Part shown: in pieces, positions 1 to 7,289 of the stretch
Position numbering within the stretch: the stretch's first letter is position 1
How the letters are laid out: each line of letters starts with the position of its first letter
From: Bradyrhizobium elkanii WSM2783
Lineage (GTDB): Bacteria; Pseudomonadota; Alphaproteobacteria; Rhizobiales; Xanthobacteraceae
DNA: 61,374 nt
Assembly (NCBI RefSeq): GCF_000472865.1
Contig: NZ_AXAP01000046.1
Location: forward strand, 3,642-65,015
Reading direction: 5' to 3'
Program-made: the position numbers and the translations under genes
Notes under the pieces: model-generated
Databases searched by the model: none
Told to the model about the DNA's origin: nothing
The model's input: the letters and a program-made list of their open reading frames with translations, nothing else

Positions 1-1
1 C

Positions 2-247
2 ACGCTCCGGCAATCGGTGACGCCGCCTTCGCTGCTCGGCCGTGTCTCCGCCATCAACATCATGAGCTACGGCGCGCGCCCGCTCGGCTCCGCACTGGGC
101 GCGATCGTCGGCGGGCTTTTCGGCGCCGAGACCTGCCTCTGCCTTGCCGCGGCAATCTTCGCCGCGCAGGCGCTGGTGATCCTGCTGTCGCCGGCGGTCT
201 CCCTCGTCAGACAACCCGACATGGTCAGCGAACCCGCGGGATGTTGA
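2..247 (+). CDS. MFS transporter, C-terminal fragment (cut by window start)
   Basis: This is the last 81 residues of a major facilitator superfamily permease; the reading frame is open from base 2, so the gene begins upstream of the window. The visible part has a short loop containing LLGRVSA, of the kind found between helices in MFS exporters, followed by two hydrophobic helices rich in Gly and Ala (about residues 25-40 and 44-62) and a polar tail ending in TGA. A GTG at base 17 could be read as a start but would leave only a two-helix stub. The substrate cannot be judged from this fragment. Confidence 0.7.
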   Translation, partial: TLRQSVTPPSLLGRVSAINIMSYGARPLGSALGAIVGGLFGAETCLCLAAAIFAAQALVILLSPAVSLVRQPDMVSEPAGC

Positions 248-389
248 TGAGAGAAAGATTCAACTGATCTGATCTGCGATCGGAGAATGTTTTGCGTCAT
301 AGCCGAGGGCCGGCCACGACGGCCAAATTAGTGGCTGGTCTTTCCCGCTTTGTATGATACACGTCATCCAATAGCCGAGCGGGAGCACC

Positions 390-1610
390 ATGACCGATCA
401 GACTGCAACCATTGACGCCGCCGCATCTCGCCCCGAATCCTCCTCCTCCGGCGCCCTGCAGATCGCGGTTCTGGCGGCTCTTGCGGCCACCGGCACGCTG
501 GCCACCAACATCCTGCTGCCGTCGCTGCCGCAGATGGCGGCCTCGCTGAAGGTGACGACCGCGGCGGTCACGTCGGCCATCACGATCTTTCTCGCCGTGT
601 TCGCGCTCGGCCAGCTCATAGTTGGTCCGATCTCGGATCGCGTCGGCCGCCGCTGGCCGGTTCTGATCGGTTTCGCGGTGTTCTTTGCCGGCAGCGTCTG
701 GTGCAGTCTGGCAGAAGATCTCCCGAACCTCTTGATCGGCCGCGTCGTCCAGGCCGCCGGCGCCTGCGCAACCTCGGTATTGTCGCGCGCCATAGCCCGC
801 GACCTGTTCACCGGTGCCGCATTGGCACGCGCGATGGCGCTGATCATGATCGCGATGGCGGCCGCGCCGGGTTTCTCGCCGCTGCTCGGCGGCGCGCTCG
901 ATCACTATTTCGGCTGGCGCTCGGAATTCGTGCTCGTCGCGGCCTTTGCGGCTCTCGGCGCGTTCGCCTATGGCGCCACGCTCGGAGAAACCCACCATTC
1001 GACGCGGATCCCGCTCAACCCTCTCGCCATCATCAGCACCTATCTCGGTCTGATCGCAGATCGCCGCTTCGTTGTGCCGACGGCGACCGTCAGCCTGATC
1101 ATGGGAGGCCTGTTTGCGATGTTCTCGGCCGCGCCCCGGATCTTGATCGAGGCGCTGCATTTCTCACCGATCGAGCTCGGCCTGTTCTTCGCCGGCACGG
1201 TGCTGATCGTGTTCGCCTCCGGCTGGCTCGCGACAAGGCTTGCGCCGCGCTTTGGCCTCGACCGCTCGATCAAGGGTGCATTATTGGCGGCAGCCATCGG
1301 CGGCGCCGCCATGTTGTTGGTCTCGCTCTTCACCCCGAGCTTCCTGCCGTTCCTGACTGCGATGAGCGTGTTCCTGCTCGGCATGGGCATCGTCAACCCA
1401 CTCGGCGTCGCGCAGGCGCTGTCACCGTTCGGCGAAAAGGCCGGTGCGGCTTCCGCACTGCTCGGCTTCTGGCAAATGATGAACGCGGCGATCGGAGTAT
1501 GGCTCGCAGCAATCGTGTCGCATGAGGCAATGTTCGGGCTCGGCGTGGTGCTGACCGCGTTCTCGCTGATAGCGGTCGGCCTATACGCGCTACGGGCCAA
1601 GCAGGGCTAG
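390..1610 (+). CDS. Bcr/CflA family MFS drug exporter
   Basis: A 406-residue inner-membrane proton antiporter of the DHA1 Bcr/CflA drug-efflux type, about 12 helices. After a polar N-terminus of about 20 residues, the first helix ends in a TNILLPSLP segment typical of this family, and the MFS motif A follows as GPISDRVGRR at residues 79-88. The ATG at 390 is preceded by GGGAG. The upstream MFS fragment is a separate gene. Substrates of this family include bicyclomycin, chloramphenicol and sulfonamides in other bacteria; nothing here fixes the substrate. The end lies 3 bases past the start of the convergent cyclase gene's stop region (overlap of the two 3' ends). Confidence 0.85.
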   Translation: MTDQTATIDAAASRPESSSSGALQIAVLAALAATGTLATNILLPSLPQMAASLKVTTAAVTSAITIFLAVFALGQLIVGPISDRVGRRWPVLIGFAVFFAGSVWCSLAEDLPNLLIGRVVQAAGACATSVLSRAIARDLFTGAALARAMALIMIAMAAAPGFSPLLGGALDHYFGWRSEFVLVAAFAALGAFAYGATLGETHHSTRIPLNPLAIISTYLGLIADRRFVVPTATVSLIMGGLFAMFSAAPRILIEALHFSPIELGLFFAGTVLIVFASGWLATRLAPRFGLDRSIKGALLAAAIGGAAMLLVSLFTPSFLPFLTAMSVFLLGMGIVNPLGVAQALSPFGEKAGAASALLGFWQMMNAAIGVWLAAIVSHEAMFGLGVVLTAFSLIAVGLYALRAKQG

Positions 1611-2866
1611 CTCGCGAGGTAGCGCTCGTATTTTCCGGCCACGACTTCGTCCGCCGCAACGTCGGGATCGAGCGTATAGAGATCTTGCGCCCGGCTGATG
1701 CCGCGCAGCGCGAAGCGCCCGGTCGAAACCAGATAGTTCCGCCCTGCTCCATCCAGGCCATCCCGGAACGCCTGCGAGGTCAGCAGTTCCCGATCGACCG
1801 AGCTGCACATTGAAGCGATCCGGCTGACTTCGTTGACTGCGGGCCCTACCACGGTGAAATCGAGCCGGTCCTCGCTGCCGATATTGCCATAGAACACCTC
1901 GCCGACATGCAGCCCGACATAGGCTGAGGTGGTCGGCCGACCCTCGCCGGCACGGCGGACGTTGAGCGCATTCAGATTGCGGCGCAAGCGATGCTCGGCG
2001 CGAAGCGCAGCCCGTTTTGCGCCTCCCATGTTCTCCTGCGTGAACATCGCCAGCACGCCGTCGCCGATCAGCTTCAGCACCTCGCCGCCGGCATCGTGGA
2101 TCGCGTCGATCGAGGCCTGAGCATAATCGTTGAGGAACGGGATGATCTCGTCCGGCCCGATGCGCTCGCCGATCGCGGTCGAGCCGCGCACGTCCGAATA
2201 CCACAACACCGCCTTGATGCGCTCGGTGACGCCGCGCGAGATGCGGCCGCGCATCACCTGCTCGGCGGTCTCGCGCCCGAGATAGACGCGCGCCAAGGTG
2301 CGCGCGATGTCGACTTGCGCAGCCGATTTCACCGCCAGCCCCAAGACCGGCACCAGGTCGCGCAGCGCCGCCATGTGGTGTTCACCAAATCCTTCGGACT
2401 GGCGGGTGGTCCAGGAGGAGTAGAAGCAGTCCATCTCGCCGATCGTGCCGGCCTCGCCGAACCGGTGCACAAAGGAGACGAAATGCTTGTGGCCCTTTTC
2501 CGCGAGGTCGTTGATCATGGAGAAATCGAGCGTGGCGCAATCGGCCAGGTCGATAACCATCTCTTCGTGCCCATTTTGCAGCATGTGGTAGAAGGTCGAA
2601 CGCCGCCAATTCTGGTTGGCATCACCGCTGGAGGTCGAGCCGTATTCGAAAGCGTCGCTTTCATTGGTCTCGCTGTCGCTCCAGCGGAACCCGTGGCCTT
2701 CGAAGATCGGGTGCAGCGTATCGATGAAGACGATTGCACGTGACAGCGGCATTCCGGCCGCGCGGCAGCGTTCGCAGAAACCGCGCAGCAGATCGTTTTC
2801 GGGCAGGCCGGTCAGACCCTGTCTGACCAGCCAGTTCATCAGGCGCAGGCGGGGCGTCAGTTCCAT
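1607..2866 (-). CDS. Class III adenylate/guanylate cyclase
   Basis: A 419-residue signalling enzyme that should make cAMP from ATP. The catalytic domain covers about residues 215-400: YSDVRGST at 223-230 carries the first metal-binding Asp (225), KLIGDGVLAMF at 265-275 carries the second (269), and Lys265 matches the adenine-selecting lysine of adenylate cyclases. Residues 1-210 form a domain I do not recognise; there is no obvious signal peptide or membrane helix, so it is probably cytosolic. The frame is open much further upstream (to 3598) but that extension lies over the divergent MFS gene, so I use the ATG at 2866. It ends convergently with the Bcr/CflA gene, overlapping by 4 bases. Confidence 0.85.
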   Translation of the reverse strand: MELTPRLRLMNWLVRQGLTGLPENDLLRGFCERCRAAGMPLSRAIVFIDTLHPIFEGHGFRWSDSETNESDAFEYGSTSSGDANQNWRRSTFYHMLQNGHEEMVIDLADCATLDFSMINDLAEKGHKHFVSFVHRFGEAGTIGEMDCFYSSWTTRQSEGFGEHHMAALRDLVPVLGLAVKSAAQVDIARTLARVYLGRETAEQVMRGRISRGVTERIKAVLWYSDVRGSTAIGERIGPDEIIPFLNDYAQASIDAIHDAGGEVLKLIGDGVLAMFTQENMGGAKRAALRAEHRLRRNLNALNVRRAGEGRPTTSAYVGLHVGEVFYGNIGSEDRLDFTVVGPAVNEVSRIASMCSSVDRELLTSQAFRDGLDGAGRNYLVSTGRFALRGISRAQDLYTLDPDVAADEVVAGKYERYLAS

Positions 2867-2995
2867 GCGCGGATTATGCCGGGCAATCGTGTCGCGCGAA
2901 AGATCGGTTGGCGGCCCAGGGCGCGACTTGACGACAGTTCCGTGACAGCGGCAAATGCTGGGAATAACGAGGCAAGACAGAAACGCGATGGTCCG

Positions 2996-4156
2996 ATGAG
3001 CGCCCGGCAGCTTCCGATCATTCTGGCGCTCGGCACCACCCAGACCTTGGCCTGGGCCTCGAGCTACTACCTGCCCGCGGTGCTCGCCGATCCCATCGCC
3101 AGAGATCTCGGCATCGGCCCCAACTGGATCTTCGCCGCCTTCTCCGCCTCGCTCGTGCTCTCGGCCCTGCTCGGCCCCTGGATCGGCCGCCAGATCGACC
3201 TGGTCGGCGGCAGGTCCGTGCTGTCGATCTCCAATCTGACGCTGGCCGCAGGACTGGTGCTGCTCGGCCTCACGCAATCGATTCCTCTGCTGCTGCTCGC
3301 ATGGCTTTTCCTTGGGATCGGCATGGGATACGGCCTCTATGATGCCGCTTTCGGTGCGCTCGGCCGTATCTATGGCGAGGCGGCGCGGCGCCCGATCACA
3401 GGCATCACGCTGATGGCGGGCTTTGCCTCCACCGTCGGCTGGCCGCTGAGCGCGTGGGGGCTGGAGACGATCGGCTGGCGCAACACCTGCTTTGCCTGGG
3501 CAGCGACGCAGCTCTTGATCGGCCTGCCGCTCAACTGGCTGATGCTGCCGCCGATCCCCGGCGCCAAGGCCGCGGCCGTCAATGCGGTGAAGCCGCATAT
3601 CCCGATCGACCGGCCGATGATCCTGCTAGCGTTTGCGTTCGCGACCGCCTGGACCGTCACCGGCGCGATGGCGGCGCACTTCCCACGCATCCTGGAAGCG
3701 GCCGGCGCGACCCCGGTGCAGGCAATTGCCGCCGGCGCCCTGATCGGGCCGGCGCAGGTCGGCGCGCGCGTGGTCGAGGCGTGGCTGCTCAGCCGCTACC
3801 ATCCGCTGCTCTCGACCGAATTGGCCTGTCTCGGCCACCCGATCGGCGCCGCGATCGTGGCGATCGCCGGCGGCGGCGCGGCAAGCGTCTTCGCGCTTTG
3901 CCACGGCGCCGGCAACGGCATCCTGACCATTTCGCGCGGCACATTGCCGCTCGCGATCTTCGGCTCGCAGAACTACGCCTACCGCCTCGGCATCATCGGC
4001 GCCCCGGCCCGGATGGCGCAGGCGGCGGCCCCGCTGCTGTTCGGGCTGTTGCTCGAACGCATGGGCAGCGGCATCCTGATCGTCTCCTCCGCACTCAGTC
4101 TCGCGGCATTGGGGGCGCTGCTCCTGGTGCGCGACAACAAGCCAGCACCGCAATAG
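2996..4156 (+). CDS. MFS transporter
   Basis: A 386-residue integral membrane permease with about 12 predicted helices. The start at 2996 gives MSARQLPIILAL and places the first hydrophobic segment at residues 6-25; the open frame continues upstream to 2876, but that extra part is polar and covers the divergent gene's leader. SWASSYYLP-like aromatic content in helix 1 and a long Gly/Ala-rich helix pattern fit MFS proteins sometimes annotated as arabinose-efflux-like permeases. Divergent from the adenylate cyclase (130 bases between starts). Substrate unknown. Confidence 0.8.
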   Translation: MSARQLPIILALGTTQTLAWASSYYLPAVLADPIARDLGIGPNWIFAAFSASLVLSALLGPWIGRQIDLVGGRSVLSISNLTLAAGLVLLGLTQSIPLLLLAWLFLGIGMGYGLYDAAFGALGRIYGEAARRPITGITLMAGFASTVGWPLSAWGLETIGWRNTCFAWAATQLLIGLPLNWLMLPPIPGAKAAAVNAVKPHIPIDRPMILLAFAFATAWTVTGAMAAHFPRILEAAGATPVQAIAAGALIGPAQVGARVVEAWLLSRYHPLLSTELACLGHPIGAAIVAIAGGGAASVFALCHGAGNGILTISRGTLPLAIFGSQNYAYRLGIIGAPARMAQAAAPLLFGLLLERMGSGILIVSSALSLAALGALLLVRDNKPAPQ

Positions 4157-4177
4157 GCAGCCATTCCATCTGCCCCA

Positions 4178-5008
4178 TCACTCATAAAACGCCGGTGCCA
4201 TCTTCAGGCTATCGCGCTGGGCCTTGTCGTGATTGATCCAGAGTTGCGCCTTCTCTTTCGTGAGCGTCTCCGCGATCTTCTGCATCGAGGCCGTCGTCTG
4301 CTCCTTGCTGGCATTCATCGACGGCACCCGGCGGTTATCCCAGTTGTCCCTGAAGTGGACGGCGTCGCCGGAAAGTACGACCGCCCCGGTCTTCGGCAGT
4401 TTCACCAACAGCGACTGGTGGCCCGGCGTGTGCCCGGGCGTCGACAGGATCACCACATTGCCATCACCAAACACATCCCGGTCGCCGTCCAGCTTGGTCA
4501 CCGGATGCTCCGCCTTGAAGCGCGGCTGGTTGTTGGCGCCGGGCCAGTCATATTCGGCTTTCTGCACATAGAGCATCGCGGTCGGGAACATCTCCACATT
4601 GCCGATGTGGTCCGGATGTGTATGCGAGACCGCCATCGCCTTGATGTCGGACGGCTTCACGCCGAGCTGGTCGAACTGCGCGGCCAGCGTCTTGGGACGC
4701 CGCCAGATCACCGCTTTCGGATCCGACGGCACGAGCCCGTCCGGCATGCTCGCCACCGCGTCGGGAATGCCGGTGTCCCACAGGAACCACCCTTGCACGT
4801 GCTTGATCAGATAGCAGTTGTCGACGAAATCCATCGACTTGCCTTCGTTGACGCCGGGCGACCAGCGCGAGATGTCGCCCGCAACGCCCTCGCCGCAATT
4901 GAGGATATAGAGCTTCTCGACGCCCGGCTTTTCCGATTGGGCGCGCGCAGGACCCGCAGCCGCCGCAACCAACAGCAGCGCCACCGCAACACCGATTGTT
5001 GTCTTCAC
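4178..5008 (-). CDS. Secreted metallo-beta-lactamase-fold hydrolase (AHL lactonase-like)
   Basis: A 276-residue protein with a clear Sec signal peptide (hydrophobic stretch 5-20, likely cut after ARAQ at 21-24), so it should act in the periplasm. The zinc site of the MBL fold is complete: HTHPDH at 129-134, His193 in TPGHTPGH, and Asp215 in SGDAVHF. The overall arrangement matches the N-acyl-homoserine-lactone lactonase-like group of MBL hydrolases. Real quorum-quenching lactonases are usually cytosolic and the fold serves many substrates, so lactonase activity is only a possibility. It converges with the MFS gene, leaving 21 bases between them. Confidence 0.8.
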   Translation of the reverse strand: MKTTIGVAVALLLVAAAAGPARAQSEKPGVEKLYILNCGEGVAGDISRWSPGVNEGKSMDFVDNCYLIKHVQGWFLWDTGIPDAVASMPDGLVPSDPKAVIWRRPKTLAAQFDQLGVKPSDIKAMAVSHTHPDHIGNVEMFPTAMLYVQKAEYDWPGANNQPRFKAEHPVTKLDGDRDVFGDGNVVILSTPGHTPGHQSLLVKLPKTGAVVLSGDAVHFRDNWDNRRVPSMNASKEQTTASMQKIAETLTKEKAQLWINHDKAQRDSLKMAPAFYE

Positions 5009-5102
5009 GTTCCGCTCCCTCGACTAATCGCCCCCAGCGTTCGAGGAAGGAATATTACGTCATCGCCGGCGGCATCGTCGCCATTGACGGTCTTTTGATC
5101 TC

Positions 5103-6071
5103 TCAAGCCGCCGCGTGCGCCGGCTCGTGATGCGGACAGGTCTCGACCTCGATCGTGACATGGCTGAGACCGTGCAGACCGTTGAGACGGCGCTTGTAGG
5201 TCGCCGGCGGCAGCGGATGGTCGGAGACAACCGAGATCACCGCCGCGCGATGGCCGGGACCGACCTGCCACAGATGCAGATCGGTGATGCGGTCGCCCTT
5301 GGTCTCGAGCCGGTCGCGAATGACCGCCTCGAGCTTCTTGTCGGCGCTGACGTCGAGCAGGATCGCGCCTGACGCCTTGATCAGGCCAAAGGCCCAGCTC
5401 GCGATCACAGCGCTACCGATGATCCCGACTACCGGATCGGCCCAGACCCATCCCGCGGACATCGCAACCAGCAGCGCCGCAATGGCGAGGATGGAGGTTG
5501 CGGCATCCGCCATCACGTGGACGTAAGCCGCGCGAAGATTGTTGTCGTGGTGGTGGTGATGATGATCGTCGTCGTCATGGTCATGAGAATGGCCATGACC
5601 GTGATGATGGTCGTGGTCGTCGCGCAGCAGCCAGGCGCTGATGAGGTTGACGGCAAGTCCGAGCACGGCAACCGAGATCGCTTCCCCGTAGGCAATGGAC
5701 ACCGGATGGAACAGCCGGTCCACGCTTTCCCAGGCGATCTGCAGAGCGATCATCGCCAGAATGATCGCGCTGGCAAAGGCGGCGAGATCGCCGAACTTGC
5801 CGGTGCCGAAACTGAAGTGCGCGTTGCCCACCTGCCGCCGTGCGAACAGATAGGCCAGCCCGGCAATGCCCAGCGCCGCCGCATGCGTTCCCATGTGCCA
5901 GCCGTCGGCGAGCAGCGCCATCGAGCCGGACCACCAGCCCGCCGCGATCTCCCCGACCATCATGACCGTGGTCAAGGCCACCACGAGCCAGGTACGCCGT
6001 TCGTTATGGGCGTGCGTCGCGCCCAGGAAGACGTGATCGTGGGTCCACTGTTCGATCGAATGCGAGTGCAT
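5103..6071 (-). CDS. dmeF: Cation diffusion facilitator, Co/Ni efflux DmeF-like
   Basis: A 322-residue CDF transporter that exports divalent metal ions using the proton gradient. Six helices are expected; the metal-site acidic/His pairs are visible as Asp56 and His59 in LLADGWHMGTH and His185 and Asp189 in HVMADA. A striking His/Asp-rich loop sits at residues 151-176 between helices 4 and 5, and the N-terminus also has several His. The DGWHMGTH motif and His-rich loop are features I associate with DmeF (Co2+/Ni2+). In rhizobia dmeF is often regulated by a neighbouring DmeR; no such regulator is present here. A second CDF lies upstream, separated by a palindromic repeat. Confidence 0.82.
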   Translation of the reverse strand: MHSHSIEQWTHDHVFLGATHAHNERRTWLVVALTTVMMVGEIAAGWWSGSMALLADGWHMGTHAAALGIAGLAYLFARRQVGNAHFSFGTGKFGDLAAFASAIILAMIALQIAWESVDRLFHPVSIAYGEAISVAVLGLAVNLISAWLLRDDHDHHHGHGHSHDHDDDDHHHHHHDNNLRAAYVHVMADAATSILAIAALLVAMSAGWVWADPVVGIIGSAVIASWAFGLIKASGAILLDVSADKKLEAVIRDRLETKGDRITDLHLWQVGPGHRAAVISVVSDHPLPPATYKRRLNGLHGLSHVTIEVETCPHHEPAHAAA

Positions 6072-6126
6072 GGTTCATCTCCGGATAGTCCGCTCGTCGA
6101 ATATAGCGATTGCGACGGACGGCCGT

Positions 6127-6230
6127 TAGAGCGTTTTCAAGCGAAGTGGACACCGGTTCGCGTGAAGAAAACGCGTCAAAATAAGAATCTAAGCTTCGGT
6201 TCCGATTCAGTCAGAACCAAAGCTCTAGAC
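6127..6230. repeat. Palindromic intergenic repeat, family 1 (ends CTAGAGC/GCTCTAG)
   Basis: About 104 bases between the two CDF genes. The left end reads TTAGAGCGTTTTCAAGCG and the right end AAAGCTCTAGA, giving terminal inverted repeats; inside are an ACCGGTTCGCGTGAAGAAAACGCG segment split across two arms and a hairpin made by GGTTCCGATT and its partner around 6198-6222. Shortened or changed relatives occur at 49913-50017 and 53247-53305. The right end supplies the TAG stop codon of the CDF gene at 6225. Confidence 0.7.
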
Positions 6231-7154
6231 TAATTCCTCCGGCGCCAGCTTGCAGGCGGCGCCGTCGGCCTCGACCTGCAGCGTCGCATGATGGATCTTG
6301 AAGCGGTGCGAGAGCTGCGCGCAGACGTGATGCAGGAAGGCATCGTCATGTCCGCCGGGCCGGACCAGGTGCGCGGTCAGCGCCGTCTCGTTGGTGCTCA
6401 TGGCCCAGATGTGCAGATCGTGGACCTCGGAGACGCCGTCGAGCGTGCGCAGAAACTCCCTCACCTCAACGAGCTCAATACCCCTCGGCACCGCGTCGAG
6501 CGCGAGGTTGACGCTGTCGCGCATCAGACCCCAGCCGCTGACCAGCACCACGAGCGCAATGACGAGGCTGATCGCCGGGTCGATCCACAGCCATCCCGTC
6601 GACATGATCAGCAAGGCGGCGATGACGACGCCGAGCGAGACGCCCGCATCCGCCGCCATATGCAGGTAGGCGCCGCGAATGTTGAGGTCGCCGTGCCGCC
6701 CGCGCATGAACAATAATGCCGTGAAGCCGTTGACGAGAATCCCGAGCGCCGCGACCCAGACCACTGTCCAGCTCGCCACCTCGGCCGGCTCGCGCAGCCG
6801 GTTGACCGCCTCCACCGCGATACCGCCGACCGCGACCAGCAGGAGCCCGGCATTGAACAATGCGGCGAGGATCGAGGCGCGGCGATAGCCGTAAGTATGC
6901 CTGTCCGTCGGCCGCCTCCCCGCAAGCCACGCCGCCCCCCATGCCAGCAGCAGCGAGAACACGTCGGAGAGATTGTGGACGGCATCGGAGATCAGCGCCA
7001 GCGAATTGGCGGCATAGCCGAACACCAGCTCGGCGATCACGAAGGCGGTGTTGAGCGACGCGCCAATGGCAAAGGCCCGGCCGAAATCATCCGGGGCATG
7101 GCCGTGCCCGGCATGATCATGCGCATGGGAGTGATCGTGATGATGATGCGCCAT
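6225..7154 (-). CDS. Cation diffusion facilitator, zinc-type (ZitB/CzcD-like)
   Basis: A 309-residue metal efflux protein of the cytoplasmic membrane. The N-terminus (residues 3-19) is a His-rich metal-binding tail. Transmembrane metal sites are seen in SDAVHNLSD (residues 56-64, His60 and Asp64) and in LHMAADA (His165, Asp169), the HD-HD pattern of zinc transporters such as ZitB and CzcD. The C-terminal cytosolic domain contains DLHIWAMS, also typical of this group. It is followed on the same strand by the DmeF-like gene after 153 bases that include a repeat; its last codons and stop run into that repeat. Zn2+ is the likeliest substrate, Cd2+ or Co2+ possible. Confidence 0.85.
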   Translation of the reverse strand: MAHHHHDHSHAHDHAGHGHAPDDFGRAFAIGASLNTAFVIAELVFGYAANSLALISDAVHNLSDVFSLLLAWGAAWLAGRRPTDRHTYGYRRASILAALFNAGLLLVAVGGIAVEAVNRLREPAEVASWTVVWVAALGILVNGFTALLFMRGRHGDLNIRGAYLHMAADAGVSLGVVIAALLIMSTGWLWIDPAISLVIALVVLVSGWGLMRDSVNLALDAVPRGIELVEVREFLRTLDGVSEVHDLHIWAMSTNETALTAHLVRPGGHDDAFLHHVCAQLSHRFKIHHATLQVEADGAACKLAPEELV

Positions 7155-7205
7155 GGGAGTGGTTATAGCGCGTCGATTTGCGAATACTATTACGGCGCGG
7201 AAAGC

Positions 7206-7285
7206 GTAGGGCGGATTAGCCGAAGGCGTAATCCGCCGCTTCGCGGCAAGAGGGCGGATTACGGCTTGCGCCTAATCCGCCCTAC
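7206..7285. repeat. Inverted repeat GTAGGGCGGATTA family
   Basis: An 80-base hairpin-forming unit between parC and the CDF gene. The outer arms GTAGGGCGGATTA and TAATCCGCCCTAC are perfect complements; inside are further paired GGCGGATTACG-like segments. It is between the parC stop and the CDF start on the minus strand and could act as a transcription barrier or simply be a mobile palindromic repeat. Confidence 0.75.
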
Positions 7286-7289
7286 GTAA

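Noticed and set aside
2867..3598. N-terminal extension of the adenylate cyclase
   Set aside because: Covers the divergent MFS gene and is Arg/Gln-rich with no domain.
5517..6233. Plus-strand frame with poly-Val/Met over the DmeF gene
   Set aside because: It is the complement of the His/Asp-rich loop of DmeF.
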